Shown here in pieces: positions 28,561 to 37,844 of a DNA stretch of 64,000 nucleotides (within the stretch, counting starts at the first letter, position 1; the number at the start of each line of letters is the position of its first letter). A program made the translations under genes and the position numbers. The notes beneath the pieces were generated by a model that made no database searches, was not told the DNA's origin, and worked only from the letters and a program-made list of their open reading frames with translations. This stretch comes from Leucobacter muris (GTDB lineage: Bacteria > Actinomycetota > Actinomycetes > Actinomycetales > Microbacteriaceae), in contig NZ_CP035037.1 of the NCBI RefSeq assembly GCF_004028235.1, positions 2,356,001-2,420,000 on the forward strand. The letters are read 5' to 3'.

Positions 28561-30858
28561 TTACTCGGAGCCGATGATGATGCCGGTGCGCAGTTCGGCG
28601 AGCAGCGCGAGCACCGCCGTGGCGGTCTCGGGATCCGGCACGCGCTCCACCGCGGCCGTCGCGCCGTCTCCCACCTTGATGCCCAGGTCGTCGTGGCCCA
28701 GCGAGGTGAACACGTCCTCGTCGGTGACGTCGTCGCCGAGGAACAGCACGGGCGCGTTCGGCAGTGCCGCGCGGATGCTGCGCAGCACCGATCCCTTGTT
28801 CGAGTCGCGCACCGAGAACTCACGCACCTGCTTGCCCTCGCGCACGTGCATCTCGGCCGCGAGCCCCAGCTCGACGGCGGCGGCCATCAGCTCGTCCGCC
28901 TGCTCGGAATCGGCCACCTGGCGCGTGTGCACCGCGATCCCGAACGGCTTGCGCTCCAGACGCACCCCCGGCTCGCCGCCCAGCACGCGCTCGAAGCGGC
29001 GCGCGATCCGCTGCAGGCGCTCGTGCTCCTCATCGGTGAGCGGGCTGCCGAGCGGCGGCGCCTCCCCGGCGCCGGCGACGGCGCCGACGTCGAGCCCCGT
29101 CAGCTCGGAGCCGTGCGAGCCCGACACGATCCAGCCCTCGCTCTGCAGTCCGGTCTCGGCGAGCCCCTCGAGCGAGCGGCCCGTCAGCACCGCGACGTAG
29201 GTGTCGGGCGCACTGCGCAGCACCTCGAGCGCTTGACGCGCCCGGGGCAGGATCCGCGCGTCCTGCGGCCGGGGCACGATGGGCGCGAGCGTGCCGTCGA
29301 AGTCGCTCGCCACGATGAGCTGCGGGAGCGCGGCGAGGCGCCGCACCCGGTCGTCGATGCTGCGCGGCACGAACGCCGTGCTGACCTGGATCGGCTCGGT
29401 GCGGTGCCCGGTCTGGCTGGGGCGCTGCGACTCGGCGGCCGCGCGAACCGCGCCCAGGTAGCCCGTCGCCCAGTGCGCCACGTCGTTGTCGTAGACGGTG
29501 CGCCGCAGCGAGCGCATCCGTCGGCGCTGCTCCTCGCGCGGCATGTGCGCGGCGCGCACGATCGCGGCTTTGAGCCCCTCGATGTCGTGGGGGTTGACGA
29601 GCAGCGCGTCGCGCAGTTCGTCGGCCGCGCCCGCGAACTCGCTCAGCACCAGCACCCCCTGCTCGTCGGCCCGGCACGCCACGTACTCCTTCGCCACGAG
29701 GTTCATGCCGTCGCGCAGCGGTGTGACGAGCAGCACGTCGGCCGCGAGGTAGAGGGCCACCATCTCGTCGCGGGTGTGTCCGCGGTGCAGGTAGACGAGC
29801 GGCGCGTGCCCGATCGAGCCGTGCTCGCCGTTGATGCGCCCCACCGTGAGCTCGACCTCGTCACGCAGCTGCCGGTAGGCGTCGACGCGTTCGCGGCTCG
29901 GGCTCGCGACCTGCACGAACACGATGTCGGCGGGGTCGATCTCACCGTCGCCGAGCAGCTCGTCGAACGCCTTGAGGCGGTGGCGGATGCCCTTCGTGTA
30001 GTCGAGCCGGTCGACGCCCAGCATGACCGTCTTGGGGTTGCCGAGCTCGGCGCGGATCTCCCGCGCGCGCTGCTGGATCTCGGGGCGGGCGGCGACCTCG
30101 GCGAAGGCTGCGGCGTCGATCGAGATCGGGAACTCCTGGGCGAGCACCGTGCGCGACGGATGGTCGGCGGTGCCGGGTACGACGATCGTATTGCCGAGGG
30201 CGGGCACCCGGGTGAAGCGCTCGGCGGTCATGCGGAAGGCGACCGCGTCGGTGACCTGCTGGAACCCGATCACGTCGGCGCCGAGCAGCCCCTCGACGAC
30301 GCTCTTGCGCCACGGCAGCTGTGCGAAGAGGCGGCTCGGCGGGAACGGGATGTGCAGGAAGAACGCGATCGTGAGGTCGGGGCGCAGTTCGCGCAGCATG
30401 GCGGGCACGAGCTGCAGCTGGTAGTCGTGCACCCACACGATCGCTCCCCGCGCGGCCTGCTCGGCGACGCGCTCCGCGAACCGCTGGTTCACCCGACGGT
30501 AGCGGTCCCACCACACGCGGTGGAAGTCGGGGCGCGCGATCACGTCGTGGTAGAGCGGCCACAGCGTGCCGTTCGAGAAGCCCTCGTAGTAGAGCTCGAT
30601 GTCGTCTTCGCTGAGTTCGACGGGGGCGAGGCGCATCGATCCGATCTCGAAGGGCTCGAGCTGCTCGTCGGCGGCGCCGACCCACCCGACCCAGAGGCAG
30701 CCGAGCTGCTCGACGATGGGCGCGACGGCGGTGACGAGCCCCCCGGGCGAGGTGCGCCAGGAGGTCGATCCGTCGCTCGCGACCACGCGGTCGACGGGAA
30801 GTCGATTGGAAACCATGACGAGCTCGCGACCGCCCGTCATGTCCTGCATTTCGGTCAT
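28561..30858 (-). CDS. otsAB: Fused trehalose-6-phosphate synthase/phosphatase
   Basis: The bifunctional 765-residue protein makes trehalose from UDP-glucose and glucose-6-phosphate. Residues about 10-480 are a GT20 synthase with [37 protein letters not shown] and [12 protein letters not shown]. Residues about 500-765 are an HAD phosphatase with the nucleophile motif [22 protein letters not shown] and [10 protein letters not shown]. Separate otsA and otsB genes are the more common form; the fused form also occurs. ATG 30858 is preceded by GGGGGTG. The gene stands alone and is divergent from hsp20. Confidence 0.94.
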   Translation of the reverse strand: MTEMQDMTGGRELVMVSNRLPVDRVVASDGSTSWRTSPGGLVTAVAPIVEQLGCLWVGWVGAADEQLEPFEIGSMRLAPVELSEDDIELYYEGFSNGTLWPLYHDVIARPDFHRVWWDRYRRVNQRFAERVAEQAARGAIVWVHDYQLQLVPAMLRELRPDLTIAFFLHIPFPPSRLFAQLPWRKSVVEGLLGADVIGFQQVTDAVAFRMTAERFTRVPALGNTIVVPGTADHPSRTVLAQEFPISIDAAAFAEVAARPEIQQRAREIRAELGNPKTVMLGVDRLDYTKGIRHRLKAFDELLGDGEIDPADIVFVQVASPSRERVDAYRQLRDEVELTVGRINGEHGSIGHAPLVYLHRGHTRDEMVALYLAADVLLVTPLRDGMNLVAKEYVACRADEQGVLVLSEFAGAADELRDALLVNPHDIEGLKAAIVRAAHMPREEQRRRMRSLRRTVYDNDVAHWATGYLGAVRAAAESQRPSQTGHRTEPIQVSTAFVPRSIDDRVRRLAALPQLIVASDFDGTLAPIVPRPQDARILPRARQALEVLRSAPDTYVAVLTGRSLEGLAETGLQSEGWIVSGSHGSELTGLDVGAVAGAGEAPPLGSPLTDEEHERLQRIARRFERVLGGEPGVRLERKPFGIAVHTRQVADSEQADELMAAAVELGLAAEMHVREGKQVREFSVRDSNKGSVLRSIRAALPNAPVLFLGDDVTDEDVFTSLGHDDLGIKVGDGATAAVERVPDPETATAVLALLAELRTGIIIGSE

Positions 30859-31011
30859 GGCACCCCCTGCGACTCTGTGTTCGCAGTCTAACGAGCGCGG
30901 GTCACGGTTCGCTGCCCATTGCGGCTCGGGATCGCGCGATGATAGGCGCCCACGCACCCGGGAGAGGATCCGTCCTCACCCGCCGGCTCGTTTGCCCTCA
31001 GCGAACGCCTC

Positions 31012-31038
31012 TTAGCACTCCCACCTCGAGAGTGCTAA
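31012..31038. promoter_or_regulatory. CIRCE element (HrcA operator)
   Basis: A perfect match to the CIRCE consensus: TTAGCACTC (31012-31020), nine bases, GAGTGCTAA (31030-31038). It lies 72 bases before the hsp20 start. The TAATCT at 31036-31041 could be the -10 box, so bound HrcA would block transcription. Confidence 0.95.
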
Positions 31039-31049
31039 TCTACAAGCAG

Positions 31050-31070
31050 GTTGAGTCGCATCGACTCAAC
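31050..31070. promoter_or_regulatory. HAIR-like element (HspR operator)
   Basis: The inverted repeat contains TTGAGT-N7-ACTCAA (31051-31069), the core of the HspR operator HAIR, extended by a complementary G/C pair to 21 bases. It is placed between the CIRCE element and the hsp20 gene. Confidence 0.85.
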
Positions 31071-31110
31071 TTTCGAACTCCGTATCGCCAGATGAGAGAA
31101 AGGTGCGAAC

Positions 31111-31581
31111 ATGGCAAGCTACAACCCCCTCCGCGACGTGGAACGCCTCGCCGACGTGCTGCTCAGCGAACCGCTCCGCGGCCCCCGGCAGATGCCGATG
31201 GATCTCTATCGCGATGGCGACCACTACCTGCTGACGGCAGACCTCCCCGGCATGGATCCCGGCTCCGTCGACATCGACGTGGACGGGCAGCTCCTCACGA
31301 TCCGAGCCGAGCGCACCCTGCCCGACGCCGAGAACGTGAAGTGGATCACCCGCGAGCGCACCGCCGGCAGCTTCCTGCGCCAGCTGAGCCTGGGCCAGGG
31401 CATCGACACCGAACGCATCAGCGCCAGCTACGACAACGGGGTCCTGTGCGTCACGATCCCGGTCAGCGAGCGCGCGAAGCCGCGCAAGGTGGAGGTCATG
31501 ACCGGCGGAGCCGGCGAGACGCCGCAGACCATTCAGGCCTCCGATCCCACCCCCGCGCAGCTGGAGAACAGTCCGGCCTAA
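31111..31581 (+). CDS. Hsp20/alpha-crystallin small heat-shock protein
   Basis: The 156-residue small heat-shock protein has the alpha-crystallin domain at about residues 28-130. It includes MDLYRDGDHYLLTADLPGMD, the strand VDIDVDGQLLTIRAER, and the late motif SYDNGVLCVTIPVSE, in place of the usual A.Y.NGVL.V.IP. An I-x-V-type C-terminus is absent or changed. It acts as an ATP-independent holdase. GAAAGG lies upstream of the start. CIRCE and HAIR operators both precede it, so heat-induction by HrcA and HspR is expected. Confidence 0.95.
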   Translation: MASYNPLRDVERLADVLLSEPLRGPRQMPMDLYRDGDHYLLTADLPGMDPGSVDIDVDGQLLTIRAERTLPDAENVKWITRERTAGSFLRQLSLGQGIDTERISASYDNGVLCVTIPVSERAKPRKVEVMTGGAGETPQTIQASDPTPAQLENSPA

Positions 31582-31596
31582 GCGCGAGGCACACGA

Positions 31597-31643
31597 ACGA
31601 GGGCTCCGCGCCCGCTCTCTTCGAGCGGACGCGGAGCCCTCGT
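31597..31643. terminator. Bidirectional terminator between hsp20 and a small convergent gene
   Basis: A 14-bp perfect stem (31597-31610 with 31630-31643) plus an inner 5-bp stem (31613-31617 with 31623-31627) lies 15 bases after hsp20 and 13 before the end of the convergent small gene. Confidence 0.85.
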
Positions 31644-31656
31644 CGTTCAGCGGCGG

Positions 31657-31884
31657 TCAGTCGACGGTGGTCCGAGGCTCCTGCGGCTGCTGCCATCGCT
31701 CGTCGTCGGTGACGTCGCGGGCGGCGTCCACCTCGCCCCGCCCCGTCTCCTGGGACGGCTCGCCACCGGGCTCACCGCCCGCCCCGGCCGCGGACTCGGC
31801 GTCCGATCCGGTGTTCGTCTTCTCGACGACCTCCTCGGCGCGCTCGGCGCCCTCCTCGACCGCGCGCGGCATCTGCTCGTCCAT
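31657..31884 (-). CDS. Small acidic hydrophilic protein
   Basis: The 75-residue protein is rich in Glu, Asp, Gly and Ala, with no cysteine, no membrane segment and a likely disordered C-terminal half (ending EPRTTVD). The N-terminus MDEQMPRAVEEGAERAEEVV is a possible amphipathic helix. A good GAGGAGGG site lies just ahead of ATG 31884, and it shares the terminator of hsp20. I do not recognise a family; a stress-related role is only a guess from position. Confidence 0.6.
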   Translation of the reverse strand: MDEQMPRAVEEGAERAEEVVEKTNTGSDAESAAGAGGEPGGEPSQETGRGEVDAARDVTDDERWQQPQEPRTTVD

Positions 31885-32107
31885 GGTGCCCTCCTCCTCA
31901 TGATGCGTCGTCTCTCCAGACTGCGCCCGCGGCGCCGGGCCTTCCAGGGGTGGCGCGACCGGGCACGATCATCTAACCTGCGAGTGCGCCACCCGAGCAC
32001 ACGACCCCCGGTTCGCACCGGGCTTCGAGGATTCGCCTGGCGACGGCAACCGCCCGACACCCACGACCCGGGATCGGCTCGGGATCGCACGAGCCTCTGG
32101 AGGGGTC

Positions 32108-32755
32108 ATGGTCCGCACTCGCGTGCACAATCAGTTCGTATCGCTCGACGGCTACTCGGCCGGAGAGTACGTGACGTTCGATCAGCCGATCGGAGACGCC
32201 AGCCGTCTCTTCGGGTGGTTCGACGGCCGCGTCATCGAGGGGGTGCACCGGGTGCAGGAGCCGGTCACCCTCGACCGGGCGCTGTTCAGCATGTGGGGAC
32301 AGGGCATCGGCGCCGAGATCATGGGCCGCCGCAAGTTCGGCCCGCAGCAGGGGCCATGGCCGGACGACGGCTGGCGCGGCTGGTGGGGCGAGCAACCGCC
32401 CTTCAAGACGCCCTGCTTCGTACTCACCCACCACCCGCGCGAGCAGATGGTGTTCGAGAACGGCACGAGCTTCCACTTCGTCGACGACACCCCCGAAGAG
32501 GTGCTGCGCCGGGCGAAGGAGGCCGCGGACGGCCTCGACGTGCGCATCGGGGGCGGCCCGACCACCGTGCGGCAGTTCCTGCGCGCAGATCTCATCGACT
32601 TCATGCACCTGGTGATCGTGCCGATCACACTGGGGCGCGGGGTGAGCCTGTGGCACGATGTCACGGGCTTCGAGGATCGCTTCGCCCTCGAGTCGGTCAG
32701 CAGTTCGAGCGGTCTCACGCATCAGCTCTGGAACCGGAGGAGCACGGGGTCGTAA
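32108..32755 (+). CDS. Dihydrofolate reductase / RibD C-terminal family protein
   Basis: The 215-residue protein is related in fold to that at 18051. The start reads VRTRVHNQFVSLDGYSAGEY, with GAEIMGRRKFG at about residue 73, TPCFVLTHHPREQM (about residues 99-112), the nucleotide motif VRIGGGPTTVRQFLRADLID, and VPITLGRGVSLW near the end. The family binds NAD(P)H; the substrate is unknown. A GGAGGGG site lies directly before the start. The 220 bases upstream hold no evident gene. Confidence 0.88.
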   Translation: MVRTRVHNQFVSLDGYSAGEYVTFDQPIGDASRLFGWFDGRVIEGVHRVQEPVTLDRALFSMWGQGIGAEIMGRRKFGPQQGPWPDDGWRGWWGEQPPFKTPCFVLTHHPREQMVFENGTSFHFVDDTPEEVLRRAKEAADGLDVRIGGGPTTVRQFLRADLIDFMHLVIVPITLGRGVSLWHDVTGFEDRFALESVSSSSGLTHQLWNRRSTGS

Positions 32756-32857
32756 CCCGGCGCCTCGGGGACCCGGCTGCGCAGGGCGCTGCTGGGCGGT
32801 CCGCCGGGGCGCCCAGCTGCAGCGCGGCCGCGCCGCCGTGCCGCAGTGCCGCTCGCT

Positions 32858-33592
32858 CTACGGCGTGCGTCGGCGCAGGGTCAGCGCGGCCAGACCGAGC
32901 GCGACCAGCGTCACTGCGCCGATCACGATCAGCGGCCCGCCCAGCTCCCAGCCCACGTCGCCGCGGGTCACCGCGTTTACCGCGTCGATCGCGTAGCTGA
33001 GGGGCAGCCAGTCCGAGACCGCGTGCAGCGGGTCGGGCATGCGATCTCGCGGCATCAGCAGTCCGCCGAGCAGGATCTGCGGGAAGACGAGCACCGGCAT
33101 GAACTGCACCGCCTGGAACTCCGTGCGGGCGAAGGCGCTGGCGAGCAGCCCGAGCCCGGTGCCGAGCAGGGCGTCGAGCACGGCGACGAGCCCCAGCTGC
33201 CAGATCGGACCGTCGACCTCGAGCCCGCACACGACCACCGCGAAGCCGACCGTGATCACCGCCTGCACGGCGGCGGCGAGGCCGAACGCAAGCGCGTAGC
33301 CCGCGATGAAGTCGCCCTTGCCGAGGGGTGTGGTCATCAGCCGTTCGAGCGTGCCGGATCGGCGCTCCCGCAGGGTGGTCACCGACGTGATGATGAACAT
33401 GAGGATGAAGGGGAACAGAGCCAGGATCGGCCCGCCGAGCTGCTCGAACGCCCCCTCCTGTTCGTCGAGCAGCCACGCGAAGAGGCCGACGAGCAGGCTC
33501 GGCATGAGCAGCAGCAGAGCGATGGATCGCGGGTCGTGACCGAGCTGCCGCAGCACGCGGCCGGCGGTGGCAAGGGTGCGGGTGAGGGTCAT
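32858..33592 (-). CDS. ABC-2 type transporter permease
   Basis: The 244-residue protein has about six membrane helices. It contains the ABC-2 segment TLRERRSGTLERLMTTPLGK near residues 72-91, where such permeases couple to the ATPase, and the late QILLGGLLMPRDRMP loop. ATG 33592 overlaps the stop of the ATPase gene (ATGA). With that ATPase it forms a drug- or lipid-type exporter like DrrAB. Confidence 0.92.
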   Translation of the reverse strand: MTLTRTLATAGRVLRQLGHDPRSIALLLLMPSLLVGLFAWLLDEQEGAFEQLGGPILALFPFILMFIITSVTTLRERRSGTLERLMTTPLGKGDFIAGYALAFGLAAAVQAVITVGFAVVVCGLEVDGPIWQLGLVAVLDALLGTGLGLLASAFARTEFQAVQFMPVLVFPQILLGGLLMPRDRMPDPLHAVSDWLPLSYAIDAVNAVTRGDVGWELGGPLIVIGAVTLVALGLAALTLRRRTP

Positions 33593-34407
33593 CGCGTACC
33601 CTCCTTCGAAGCCTCTGCGGGGTCGGCGGCCTCGTGCCTCCCGTGGTGGGACGCCGCAGCCGGAGGCCGCGCGGGCGCGCCGCCCTGCGTCGCGACGATC
33701 GCGAGGAACGCGGCCTCGGGGTCGGTCGTGCCGGTCCGCTCGAGCAGGTCGGCGGGCGAGGTGTCGGCGATGATGCGGCCCTCGCGCATCAGCAGCAGGC
33801 GGTCGCAGCGCAGCGCCTCGTCCATCACGTGACTGCTGACGAGGAGGGTGGTGCCGGTGGCCGCGAGCTCTCGGAAGAGATCCCACAGCTCGACCCGGAG
33901 CACGGGGTCGAGGCCGACGGTGGGCTCGTCCAGCACGACCACGTCGGGCGACCCGAGCAGCGCTGCGGCCAGCGACACCCGGTTGCGCTGCCCGCCGCTC
34001 AGCGCCTCGACTCGTCGCTTCGCGTGGTCGCCCAGACCGACCAGCTCGATCACGCGCTCGGTATCGCCGCCGGGTGCGCCGAGCACGCGGGCGAAGTAGC
34101 GCAGGTTCTGCTGCACGGTGAGGTCGTCGTACACCGACGCGGCCTGTGTGGCGTAGGAGACCCGGCGACGCAGCCGCTTCGATCCCGCCGGCTCGCCGAG
34201 CACGCGCAGTTCGCCCGCGACCCCGCCCTGCACCCCGACCACGGAGCGCATCAGCGTGCTCTTGCCGCAGCCCGAGGGGCCGAGCAGACCAGTGACCTGC
34301 CCGCGCGGTATCTCGAACCCAACGTCGTCGAGCACCGTGCGCCGGCCGCGCCGCACCGTCAGCCCCGCGACCTGAATCGCGGGCCGGGCATCGGTGCCGT
34401 CGTCCAT
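33589..34407 (-). CDS. ABC transporter ATP-binding protein (DrrA-like)
   Basis: The 272-residue ATPase has Walker A GLLGPSGCGKSTLM, Q-loop YATQAASVYDDLTV, signature EALSGGQRNRVSLA, Walker B DVVVLDEPTVGLDP and H-loop LLVSSHVMDEA. The C-terminal tail is rich in Ala/Pro/His and probably disordered. ATG 34407 is chosen over an upstream frame lacking domain sequence. It is coupled by overlap to the permease gene. Confidence 0.93.
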   Translation of the reverse strand: MDDGTDARPAIQVAGLTVRRGRRTVLDDVGFEIPRGQVTGLLGPSGCGKSTLMRSVVGVQGGVAGELRVLGEPAGSKRLRRRVSYATQAASVYDDLTVQQNLRYFARVLGAPGGDTERVIELVGLGDHAKRRVEALSGGQRNRVSLAAALLGSPDVVVLDEPTVGLDPVLRVELWDLFRELAATGTTLLVSSHVMDEALRCDRLLLMREGRIIADTSPADLLERTGTTDPEAAFLAIVATQGGAPARPPAAASHHGRHEAADPAEASKEGTR

Positions 34408-34522
34408 GCCCTCAGGGTACTCGCCCCGACGGTCGATGCCCGCCCCGGAGGCCGACAACTGCCGCGCCCCCGGGGCGCGCCTCGCCGCCCGACCATGCTC
34501 GCAGCGCGGCCGAGCGACGCGT

Positions 34523-35870
34523 CTAGCGCTCGGAGAGCACCGGCACCGGACGACGGAATCCGCGGGTGGCGATCCCGAGCATCACGAGACCGAGGACCAG
34601 CCAGCCGCCCCCGATCGCGTACGCCTCGGGATGCAGCTTCGAGAAGAGGTACAGATCGACCGCGAAACCCGCGATCGGCAGCAGGCTGAGCAGAGCCGCG
34701 CGCGCCATGCTACTGCGGGCACGGAAGCTGCGCCAGATCCACACGAGGAATGCGACGTTCACGAGCGCGAACGCGAGAAATGCGCCGAAGTTGATGTACG
34801 CGGTCGCCTTCCCGATGTCGAGCAGCATCCCGAGCATGCCGATGAGCCCGATCAGCAGGATGTTGATCCACGGCACGCGGAAGACCGAGCTGAGGCGACC
34901 GAAGACCGACCTGGGCAGCACGCCGTCGCGCCCCATCACGTACAGCAGCCGGCTCGAGGTCGCCTGGATCGCGAGACCGGAACCGAAGCCCGCGATCACG
35001 CTGACCAGATTGTTCACGTTGGTGAACGCCTCACCTCCCGCGAAGATCGAGAGGGTGTAGCCCGCGGTGTCCGCGTTCTCGAACACGCCGCCGGGGTGCA
35101 CGAGCTGCATGAGGAAGGAGACGCCGACGAAGATGCACCCGCCGAGCAGTACGGCGAGCACGATGCCCCGCGGAATGTCGCGTCGAGGCTGCTTGGTCTC
35201 CTCGCTCAGCGTGGAGATCGCGTCGAAGCCGAGGAAGGAGTAGGCGGCGACGGCCGCCGCCGAACTCACCGCGACGAGATTCGTCTCTTCGTTCCACATG
35301 GCGCTCGAGGCGGGCCCTCCGCCCTCACGACCGAGGAAAGAGGAGCAGCACCACGACGAGCGCGGCGACCGAGGCCATCGCCGTGATCGTGAGCACGATG
35401 TTGACGCGGTCGGCGAGCGCGATCCCGAGGAGATTGATGGTCGTCGTCGCCCCGACGTTGATGAGCAGCCACACCCACAGCGGGATCCCCGGGAACTGCG
35501 CATGCAGATAGGTGGATTGGATGAGCCAGGCCACCATGGGCAGGAACAGATAGTCGAGCAGGATCACCCACCCGGCGAAGAAGCCCACCACCCGGCCGAG
35601 AGTGCGCCCCACATAGGTGTAGGCCGATCCAGCCGTCGGATACTCGCGGGCGAGCACCGCATATGCGACCGCGGTGAGCAGCATTGCTGCGGTGGCGACG
35701 AGGTAGGCGGTCGGCGCAGCCCCGCGACTCGTCTCGGAGACGACGCCGAAGGTCGACGTGACGATGCTCGGCGACATGTAGGCGAGCCCGAAGAACACGA
35801 CCCCGAGCAGTCCGAGGCGCGGGAGGAGCTTCGTGGCGGGAGCACTCGTGGTCTCCATGACGGCGCTCAT
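34523..35870 (-). pseudogene. APC-family amino acid permease, frameshifted
   Basis: Two frames together make one permease of about 448 residues. The first (ATG 35870, overlapping the nitrilase stop by ATGA) gives helices 1-5, with LGVVFFGLAYMSPSIVTSTF, YPTAGSAYTYVGRTLG and VILLDYLFLPMV. It stops in VVVLLLFPRS at 35325. The other frame continues with FLGREGG and YSFLGFDAISTLSEETKQPR, ending RPVPVLSER at 34523. One extra base in the AAA run at 35337-35339 explains the break. The family imports amino acids or polyamines. The coupled nitrilase suggests uptake of an amide or nitrile compound. Sequencing error is possible. Confidence 0.87.
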
Positions 35871-36724
35871 GCGCGGACCTCCGTCGTGCGGGGGGCCCAG
35901 GCACTCGGGGTGATGCGCCCCGAGTAGAGAGGCAGTTCCACGGGCTCGTCTTCTCGCCTGAATTGCGCCCACGGTCGGGAGACGCCGGCGGTGCCGAATC
36001 GGCGCACGGCGTCCACCTGCTCGAAGTCGATGACCGTCGTGAGGATCTCATCCCCCGATGTACCGGACGACATGCGCACGGCGCCATCCGGGTCGACCAG
36101 GAGAGAGCGTCCGCGTCCGGTCGGCGCGGACGCGTTGACGGAGGCGATCCACACCTGGTTCATGATGGCGTTGCCGCGCACGATCGCCTGTTCCTGCTCA
36201 CGATCGCTCGTGTTGGTCTGCACCAGGTTGAGGATCACGTCGGCGCCCTGCCACGCCAGCTGCCGCGTGTGTTCCGGGAACCAGATGTCGTAGCAGATCG
36301 AGAGCCCCACGTTGCCGTATCCCGGGATCTCGAAGACGGTGAAGGCCTCTCCGGGGGCGCACACCTCGGCGGGCCGCCAGGGGAAGATCTTTCGATAACT
36401 CGCCCGAACGGCGCCGTCCGGGCCGAACACCACGGCGGTGTTGTGCACTCGCCCGCCGACTCCGCGCTCGTCGAACGTGCCGGGCACCAGCCAGATGCCG
36501 AGTTCGGCCGCGATCGCGCCCAACTCGGCGAAGCGATCGTCGGTGATCGGGCGCGCCAGTTGTTCGACATCGATAGTGCCGGCAGGGGTATCGAGATGGA
36601 GTTCGGGGAACACCCAGAGTCGCATCTCGGGGTGGGCAGCCACCCCCCTTCTGAGTTGTGCCTCGAATTGCGGGAGAGAAGCTGCGGGGTGCTGCACCAG
36701 CGCAACACCGAGTGATCGGCTCAT
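35867..36724 (-). CDS. Nitrilase-superfamily carbon-nitrogen hydrolase
   Basis: The 285-residue amidase-type hydrolase has the Glu-Lys-Cys triad visible in WVFPELHLD (Glu), ASYRKIFPWRP (Lys) and VGLSICYDIWFPEHTR (Cys). It forms an operon with the permease gene (ATGA overlap), so it probably acts on the imported compound. The AT-rich divergent promoter next to a TetR gene suggests substrate-induced expression. Confidence 0.92.
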   Translation of the reverse strand: MSRSLGVALVQHPAASLPQFEAQLRRGVAAHPEMRLWVFPELHLDTPAGTIDVEQLARPITDDRFAELGAIAAELGIWLVPGTFDERGVGGRVHNTAVVFGPDGAVRASYRKIFPWRPAEVCAPGEAFTVFEIPGYGNVGLSICYDIWFPEHTRQLAWQGADVILNLVQTNTSDREQEQAIVRGNAIMNQVWIASVNASAPTGRGRSLLVDPDGAVRMSSGTSGDEILTTVIDFEQVDAVRRFGTAGVSRPWAQFRREDEPVELPLYSGRITPSAWAPRTTEVRA

Positions 36725-36734
36725 AGCCTTCCTT

Positions 36735-36748
36735 TCATTAATTAATGA
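36735..36748. promoter_or_regulatory. Perfect palindrome in the nitrilase/TetR divergent promoter
   Basis: The 14-bp perfect palindrome TCATTAATTAATGA lies ten bases before the nitrilase start, in an AT-rich stretch (36730-36772). It is the likely operator of the adjacent TetR regulator. Confidence 0.6.
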
Positions 36749-36814
36749 TACTTTAAATAACTAATTCGACGATGTCAACGCGACGAGACCGCACGGCTCT
36801 GAAACAATGGCTGC

Positions 36815-37426
36815 ATGGCACGTCCCCGCAACCAAGAAGGCCGCAAACGAGAACTCGTGGCAGTCGCCACGGGGCTCCTCGTGCGACACGGGCAGGGCGG
36901 GGCGCGCTTGATCGACATCGCCGAGGCCGCAGGGGTCACGCCGGCCGCGGTGAGCTACTACTACCCCGACCTTTCAGATCTCTACGCGGACACGTACGCC
37001 AGCGCCGTGGAGCAGTACCTCGTGCGGCGCCGCGAGCGCGTGCAGAGCATCTCCGAGCCCGTCGAGCAGCTCAGCCAGTGCCTCGCACTCGGGGTGCCCC
37101 AGGAGCACTCGAGTTCGCGCGCGGCGACGGTGCTGCTGATCGAGCTCTCGGCGTTGGCGATCCGCCAGGAACGCATCGCCGCTTCGGGCCGCAGGTTCGA
37201 GGCGGAACAACTCGACCTCTTCCAGGAGATCCTCGATGCGGGATCGCGGGCGGGCGTGATGGAGCTGTCCATGAGCTCGCGAGACATCGCTCGCGCGCTT
37301 CTCGCGGTCGAGGACGGTATCGCCATTCCCGTGGTGGCAGGGCGCCTCGACCCGGCCGAGGCGCTGCGCGTCACCCTGAGAACCGCCGCATCGCTCACCG
37401 GAACCCGCGCACTCGTCGCGGGCTGA
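36815..37426 (+). CDS. TetR-family regulator
   Basis: The 203-residue regulator has the DNA-binding domain at residues 8-55 (KRELVAVATGLLVRHGQGGA, then IDIAEAAGVTPAAVSYYYPD). The C-terminal domain resembles BetI-type TetR proteins. It is divergent from the nitrilase-permease operon, which it probably represses. A terminator lies 84 bases downstream. Confidence 0.92.
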   Translation: MARPRNQEGRKRELVAVATGLLVRHGQGGARLIDIAEAAGVTPAAVSYYYPDLSDLYADTYASAVEQYLVRRRERVQSISEPVEQLSQCLALGVPQEHSSSRAATVLLIELSALAIRQERIAASGRRFEAEQLDLFQEILDAGSRAGVMELSMSSRDIARALLAVEDGIAIPVVAGRLDPAEALRVTLRTAASLTGTRALVAG

Positions 37427-37509
37427 CGCCGAGGGTCATCCGCACTGCCGCGTGCCACAACCGGCGAGGTCGCGGGGAACCCATCGGCGTTCATGAGGGC
37501 CATACGACG

Positions 37510-37546
37510 GAACCCCCGGTGAGATTCATGACCTCACCGGGGGTTC
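37510..37546. terminator. Terminator at the tRNA-Pro fragment
   Basis: A 14-bp perfect stem (37510-37523 with 37533-37546) has a nine-base loop, immediately beside the 3' end of the tRNA-Pro remnant. It probably was the terminator of the original tRNA gene and also serves the TetR gene. Confidence 0.8.
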
Positions 37547-37550
37547 TTCG

Positions 37551-37582
37551 TCGGGATGACAGGATTTGAACCTGCGACCCCG
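37551..37582 (-). other. 3' fragment of a tRNA-Pro gene, probable prophage attachment site remnant
   Basis: Read on the minus strand the segment runs GGGGTCGCAGGTTCAAATCC followed by TGTCATCCCGA. That is the variable-loop/T-arm and 3' acceptor strand of an actinobacterial tRNA-Pro. The 5' half is missing: the next bases do not match a tRNA. It sits at the left edge of the prophage and beside a terminator, as expected for a duplicated attachment core. The intact tRNA-Pro is not in this window. The remaining bases of 37427-37844 hold no convincing gene. Confidence 0.75.
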
Positions 37583-37844
37583 TCGTGTGCCGGCCGCAAA
37601 TTCCATCGAATCGCACGAGATATCACCCGCTCCGCTTTCTGGCCTCCGATCAGGCAAAATGATGCCATTATGGGCCAGTTTCGATATCAGGTGACTCGCG
37701 AGCCATCAGCGCCATCGTGTCTGAAACGTGTCTACTCGCGGGGCCGGAAGCTCGCCCTGCGCCGCCTCGTGCGGGTCTGATCCCCTGGGTCGTTCGCACG
37801 CCATCTGCGGTCACCGATCTCGGCGCGCACGGTACGCTCGCCTC

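Noticed and set aside
28360..30891. Long rightward open frame opposite the trehalose synthase gene.
   Set aside because: Shadow with HisArgGlu-rich translation; the minus strand carries complete GT20 and HAD motifs.
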